A stretch of DNA of 64,000 nt. It comes from JAOUEA01 sp963719165 (GTDB lineage Bacteria > Actinomycetota > UBA4738 > HRBIN12). Under the pieces are notes generated by a model. That model worked only from the letters and a program-made list of their open reading frames with translations. It ran no database searches and was not told the DNA's origin. The stretch lies in assembly GCA_963719165.1 (NCBI GenBank), contig CAVRAV010000001.1, forward strand, positions 248,001 to 312,000, in the 5' to 3' direction. Both the position numbers and the translations under genes were made by a program. Positions 60,537-64,000 of the stretch are shown piece by piece; positions within the stretch are counted from its first letter, which is position 1; each line of letters starts with the position of its first letter.

Positions 60537-61037
60537 ATGAGTGCCACGGAGACACCCCTGGTGGGCGTGGTCATGGGGTCCCGGTCGGACTGGGAGACCA
60601 TGAAGCACGCCGTTGAGACGCTCGAGGAACTCGAGATCGCGTTCGAAACGCGGGTGGTGAGCGCGCATCGAACGCCCGACTTGCTCTTCGAGTACGCGTC
60701 CACGGCGGCAGAGCGCGGCGTGCAGGTGATCGTGGCGGGAGCCGGCGGGGCCGCGCACCTGCCGGGCATGATGGCGGCCAAGACCCACCTCCCGGTGTTG
60801 GGGGTGCCCGTCGAGTCCAAGGCTCTGAAGGGGATGGATTCGTTGCTGTCGATCGCGCAGATGCCGGCCGGGGTGCCGGTGGGCACGCTCGCGATCGGTC
60901 GCTCGGGCGCCATCAACGCGGCGCTGCTGGCGGCTGCCGTCGTCGCCCTGTGGGACGACGAAACCCGCAAGCGGCTCATCGCGTTCCGCGCCGCGCAGAC
61001 GGAGAACGTCCTGGCGCATCCCGACCCCGCCGAGTAG
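60537..61037 (+). CDS. purE: N5-carboxyaminoimidazole ribonucleotide mutase PurE
   Basis: The 166 residues start at ATG 60537. It converts N5-CAIR to CAIR in purine synthesis. The motifs VVMGSRSDWETM, VVSAHRTPDLL (active His) and GAGGAAHLPGMMAAKT are all intact. PurK follows after 3 bases, the classical type I pairing. The frame extends upstream into the glycosylase but the ATG is the conserved start. Confidence 0.95.
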   Translation: MSATETPLVGVVMGSRSDWETMKHAVETLEELEIAFETRVVSAHRTPDLLFEYASTAAERGVQVIVAGAGGAAHLPGMMAAKTHLPVLGVPVESKALKGMDSLLSIAQMPAGVPVGTLAIGRSGAINAALLAAAVVALWDDETRKRLIAFRAAQTENVLAHPDPAE

Positions 61038-61040
61038 CGC

Positions 61041-62135
61041 GTGACGCGCGTCGGGATCGTGGGCGGCGGTCAGTTGGGCCGCATGCTCGCGCTGGCCGGC
61101 TATCCGAGCGGCATCCGGTGCTCGACCCTCGATCCCGCGGCAGATTCGCCAGCGTCGCAGGTGGGTCCGGCGATCGTCGGGGCCTACGACGACCTCGAGG
61201 CCCTCGACCGCCTGGCGGTGGACGCCGACGTCGTTACCTACGAGTTCGAGAACGTGCCGGTCGCGGCCGCCGAGCACGTGGCGCAGCGGGTCCCGGTCTA
61301 CCCGGCCCCCGGTTGTCTCGAGGTGGCGCAGGACCGGCTCACGGAGAAGCGGCGGTTCGAGGCCATCGGCCTGGCGGTGCCGCCCTACCGCGCGGTGGAC
61401 TCCTTCGCCGGCCTAAAGGCGGCGCTCCCGGCCATCGGCACGCCGGCGGTCCTCAAGACCCGGCGGCTGGGATACGACGGCAAAGGTCAGGCGGTGATCC
61501 GCGACGCGAGGCGCGCCGAGGACGCCTGGCGGGCCGTCGGCGAAGTCCCGGCGCTGGTCGAGTCGCTGGTGGACTTCGACGCCGAGGTCTCGATCGTGGC
61601 CGCTCGGGGCCTCGACGGAAGCATCGCCTGCTATCCGGTGGTGCAGAATCGTCATCGCGACGGGATCCTGCGGCTCACGCTCGCGCCCGCGCCGGGCCTC
61701 ACCCCGCAGCTGCAGGCCGCCGCCGAAGCGCACGCCCGCGCCCTCCTGGAGGATCTCGGATACGTGGGGGTGCTCGCCATCGAGCTGTTCCAGGTGGGAG
61801 AGAGGCTGCTGGGCAACGAGTTCGCGCCTCGGGTGCACAATTCCGGGCACTGGACGATCGAGGGCGCAGATACCTCGCAGTTCGAGCAGCACCTGCGCGC
61901 GGTGACCGGCCGCCCGCTCGGCCCCGTGACGATGCTCGGGGTTGCGGCGATGGTGAACCTGATCGGCGAGGAACCGGCCGCCGAGGCCGTCGCGGCGATC
62001 CCGGGCGCTCACCTCCACACCTATGGGAAGACGCCGAGGCCCGGCCGCAAACTGGGCCACATCACCGTGCGGTCCGACGATCTTTCGGCCTTAGAGGGTC
62101 CTTTGCTTCAGGTACGGTCCCTGATTGACGATTGA
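61041..62135 (+). CDS. purK: N5-CAIR synthetase PurK
   Basis: 364 residues, GTG start. ATP-grasp enzyme making N5-CAIR from AIR, ATP and bicarbonate. The start VGIVGGGQLGRMLALAGYPSG, the ATP-binding loop KTRRLGYDGKGQAVI and the metal-site NEFAPRVHNSGHWTIEG are characteristic. It directly follows purE in an operon. The zinc-ribbon gene begins 13 bases after it. Confidence 0.95.
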   Translation: MTRVGIVGGGQLGRMLALAGYPSGIRCSTLDPAADSPASQVGPAIVGAYDDLEALDRLAVDADVVTYEFENVPVAAAEHVAQRVPVYPAPGCLEVAQDRLTEKRRFEAIGLAVPPYRAVDSFAGLKAALPAIGTPAVLKTRRLGYDGKGQAVIRDARRAEDAWRAVGEVPALVESLVDFDAEVSIVAARGLDGSIACYPVVQNRHRDGILRLTLAPAPGLTPQLQAAAEAHARALLEDLGYVGVLAIELFQVGERLLGNEFAPRVHNSGHWTIEGADTSQFEQHLRAVTGRPLGPVTMLGVAAMVNLIGEEPAAEAVAAIPGAHLHTYGKTPRPGRKLGHITVRSDDLSALEGPLLQVRSLIDD

Positions 62136-62148
62136 GTGCCCAGTAACC

Positions 62149-62418
62149 ATGGCGTACCTCACCTGCCCCGACTGCATGATGGCGAACCCCGTCGGCGACG
62201 AAGCCGTAACGACGAGGTGTTTCGCGTGCTTCGCCGAGCTCGTATTCGAGACCTGTCCGCAGTGCCGGTACCAGCAGGCGATCCCAAAGCGCTGGACCAG
62301 CGCGTTCACTTGCGGCAAGTGCGACGAGCGCGTGGCGATCCCGCGCACGCGTCTCTACAGCACGTCCACCAAGGCGCAGGGCGTCAAGGGCTACGGCTAC
62401 ATCTACCCCCGGGTGTAG
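62149..62418 (+). CDS. Zinc-ribbon protein with four CxxC pairs
   Basis: The 89 residues start at ATG 62149, in preference to the TTG at 62125. Knuckles are CPDC, CFAC, CPQC and CGKC, so two zinc ribbons are expected (rubredoxin-like pairing). The C-terminus is basic and ends YGYIYPRV. It has no recognised enzymatic motif, and may be a nucleic-acid or protein adaptor. It follows purK and could be co-transcribed with it. Confidence 0.65.
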   Translation: MAYLTCPDCMMANPVGDEAVTTRCFACFAELVFETCPQCRYQQAIPKRWTSAFTCGKCDERVAIPRTRLYSTSTKAQGVKGYGYIYPRV

Positions 62419-62432
62419 CGCCGCGCGCTAGC

Positions 62433-63389
62433 ATGCCGCGCATGCCCCAGGCCGGTCCCCACCTCGACGTATCTTGGGCCGATCATTGGGAGGATGTTCG
62501 CCTCTGGCGGGTCCTGCACGACCTTGCCCCCGGGTTCTACGTGGACGTCGGCGCCATGGATCCGTCCGCCGACTCGGTCACGAAGTCCTGCTACGAACGC
62601 GGCTGGCACGGGATCGACGTCGAGCCGAACCCGTTCTACGCGGCGCGGCTGCGAGGGGAACGCCCGCTCGACGTGGTGGTGGAAGCGGCCGCGGGGATCA
62701 AACGCGACCGACTGGCCCTGCACGTGGTGCTGGATGCCGACGATCGGCAGACGGGACTGACCACGTTGCAGACCCACATCGCCACGCGCCATGCCTCCGA
62801 GGGTGGCCGGGTCGAGGACGTCGCGGTCGACGTCGTCCCGCTCCGCGACCTGATGGAAGGGACTCCGGCGGCGGATCCGGCGAGATTCCACTTCCTCAAG
62901 GTCGACGTGGAAGGGCACGAGGCGGCGGTGCTGGGGGGCGCCGACCTCGCGAGTTTCCGACCGATGGTGGTGGTGGTGGAGGCGCGCGCGCCTCGCCGGG
63001 CGGAGGACGTCTATGCGGAGAGCGAGGCGTTGCTCATGGGGGCGGGGTATTCGTTCGCCGCCGATGATGGCCTCAACCGTTGGTACGTGCGTTCGGAGGA
63101 TGCCGCGCTCCTCGCCGTCCTCGCCCCCGAGATCAATCCGCTGACCGACGGCAAGCCGCGACGCTGGTGGGAGCGCGCTCGCGAGGAAGAACTGATCGCC
63201 CGCATGGATGAGCTGGATGCGGCCGCGCGCGTATCCGCCGCGGAGGCCACGACGTTGCGGGCGGACCTGGACTCCCTGCGTGCGGAGACGGCGGCGCTTC
63301 GAACGGAGCTCGACCTCATGCTCGGATCCAAGTCCTGGCGGCTTACTGAACCGTTGCGTGCAGCCCACAGGCGGGTCCGCCGCGGCTAG
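62433..63389 (+). CDS. FkbM family methyltransferase with coiled-coil tail
   Basis: 318 residues from ATG 62433 (62442 is an alternative). Motif I is FYVDVGAMDPSADSVTKSCYERGWHGIDVEPNP; FHFLKVDVEGHEAAVLGGADLASFRP is the FkbM hallmark. Residues about 245-295 form a coiled coil (EEELIARMDELDAAARVSAAEATTLRADLDSLRAETAAL), and the tail GSKSWRLTEPLRAAHRR is the short motif seen at the end of polysaccharide-assembly glycosyltransferases. It may methylate a surface-glycan sugar. TAGCAT at 62429 lies too close to the start to be its promoter. Confidence 0.82.
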   Translation: MPRMPQAGPHLDVSWADHWEDVRLWRVLHDLAPGFYVDVGAMDPSADSVTKSCYERGWHGIDVEPNPFYAARLRGERPLDVVVEAAAGIKRDRLALHVVLDADDRQTGLTTLQTHIATRHASEGGRVEDVAVDVVPLRDLMEGTPAADPARFHFLKVDVEGHEAAVLGGADLASFRPMVVVVEARAPRRAEDVYAESEALLMGAGYSFAADDGLNRWYVRSEDAALLAVLAPEINPLTDGKPRRWWERAREEELIARMDELDAAARVSAAEATTLRADLDSLRAETAALRTELDLMLGSKSWRLTEPLRAAHRRVRRG

Positions 63390-63504
63390 GGGTTGTTTCC
63401 AACTGCTTGTGTTCTTCGGCCCGGTAGGTCTAGCGTTGCCGTTGCGTGGCGGGATGAAGTACCCGACCGTCGGTCGAGGCCGCTGCGAGAGGAACCGGTG
63501 GCGC

Positions 63505-64000
63505 ATGAAGAGCGCGGAGCGGGATCGCCCGAGGAGCGATGCAGACCGACCGGGCCCGGGGAGGCAGGGGTTGCCGCGTGCGTCTGCCCGGCCACCCGGG
63601 GCGTTCCTCGTCACGCACGGGCCCCGGAGGGCGCTCTGGTTCTCGGATCCCCTCGCCCAGGATGCGCTGATCGCGGCGCTCATCACGGCCGCCTCCCTGC
63701 TCGGCCTGTTGGTGCACTTCCACGTGGACATCCCCGAGGGGGCCTTGGACTCGTCCAACCGCAGCCTGGACCTGCTGGGCGTCGTCCTCGCCCTGCTGCA
63801 AACGGTCCCCTTGGCCTGGCGACGGGTGGCCCCGGTCGCGGTCCTCGCGATCACCGCCTCCGCCATGTTCTTGTTCTTCGCGCTGGGCTACTTCCCGTCG
63901 TTCGCATCCTTCGGGTTCCTGTTGGCGCTGTACACGGTGGCCGCCCATCGCGACCGTCGGATGTCGATCCCGGCGGCGCTCGCCAGTGGCGCCGTGGTGT
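63505..64000 (+). CDS. Sensor histidine kinase, N-terminal membrane part (partial)
   Basis: From ATG 63505 the frame is open to the window end (165 codons), after GAGAGGAA (63486-63493). After an Arg/Pro-rich start, TM segments near residues 50-72, 83-100, 105-125 and 135-150 carry LALLQTVPLAWRRVAPVAVLAI and FGFLLALYTVAAHRDRR, the membrane part typical of NarL-type actinobacterial kinases (DUF7134-like). The catalytic part lies beyond the window, so a kinase is inferred. Confidence 0.55.
   Translation, partial: MKSAERDRPRSDADRPGPGRQGLPRASARPPGAFLVTHGPRRALWFSDPLAQDALIAALITAASLLGLLVHFHVDIPEGALDSSNRSLDLLGVVLALLQTVPLAWRRVAPVAVLAITASAMFLFFALGYFPSFASFGFLLALYTVAAHRDRRMSIPAALASGAVV

Noticed and set aside
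62403..63866. A 487-codon minus-strand frame over the FkbM gene
   Set aside because: It shows no family motif and is antisense to a gene with clear motifs; GC-rich DNA yields such frames often.

Overview
The window is a gene-dense, high-GC chromosomal segment, probably from an uncultured or deep-branching member of the Actinomycetota. The clues are strong GC bias, frequent GTG starts, 1- and 4-base ATGA/GTGA/TGATG overlaps, and actinobacterial families: Mec+/CysO/CysM sulfur-carrier cysteine synthesis, an Rv1339-like phosphodiesterase between murI and rph, a DinB2-type polymerase, DUF2277, DUF4333, and a MoxR-DUF58-TgpA operon. No single gene fixes the lineage. The contig is almost entirely chromosomal housekeeping and metabolism. 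Only one mobile-element remnant is visible, and there is no prophage or CRISPR array.

Layout. 0-2.7 kb: ftsE-ftsX-smpB followed by the tmRNA gene ssrA. 2.7-7.6 kb (minus): two-subunit aconitase X, an AlkP-superfamily phosphodiesterase and a GcvT-fold folate-dependent enzyme. 7.8-11.0 kb: two translationally coupled CrtI/PYROXD2-like flavoproteins. 11-18.6 kb: a membrane EEP hydrolase, a ureohydrolase with a methyltransferase, the MoxR-DUF58-transglutaminase operon, and DUF2277. 18.7-24.8 kb: a PLP decarboxylase, an Fpg/Nei glycosylase, a broken MFS gene, a channel-like membrane protein and a GT-C-like membrane protein. 24.8-32 kb: DrrAB-type ABC exporter, Lon, an NAD(P)-binding protein, and a NatA/NatB pair whose permease is frameshifted. 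32-39.7 kb: methyltransferase, DUF885 peptidase, SDR, secreted proteins, fabI and a CBS/DUF294 regulator. 39.7-46.9 kb: selD, then mec+ - E1 - cysO - secreted protein - cysM - murI - MBL - rph - rdgB. 47-54.6 kb: an orphan histidine kinase, two large surface proteins, tRNA-Leu, an L,D-transpeptidase, a cupredoxin lipoprotein, TfoX-N and VOC proteins. 54.6-55.3 kb: an IS481-type remnant with phased repeats, then tRNA-Lys and tRNA-His. 55.4-64 kb: tandem GSAM-like aminotransferases, dinB2-alkX, purE-purK, a zinc-ribbon protein, an FkbM methyltransferase and the start of a sensor kinase.

The clearest functional modules are: (i) the sulfur-carrier cysteine pathway, where JAMM protease, E1 activator, Ub-like carrier and cysteine synthase lie together in nearly the order of M. 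tuberculosis Rv1334-Rv1341 but with the E1 enzyme added; (ii) a likely DNA-damage pair, a Y-family polymerase without the aromatic steric gate followed 8 bases later by an AlkX/YcaQ-like crosslink glycosylase, with a 17-bp palindrome upstream; (iii) two paralogous GSAM-like aminotransferases behind a TetR-style operator; (iv) trans-translation (smpB-ssrA) next to the FtsEX division complex. At least four single-base frameshifts fall in two transporter genes, either real decay or consensus error. I found no unmistakably new multi-gene system. The dinB2-alkX pair and the aminotransferase pair are the best candidates for follow-up.
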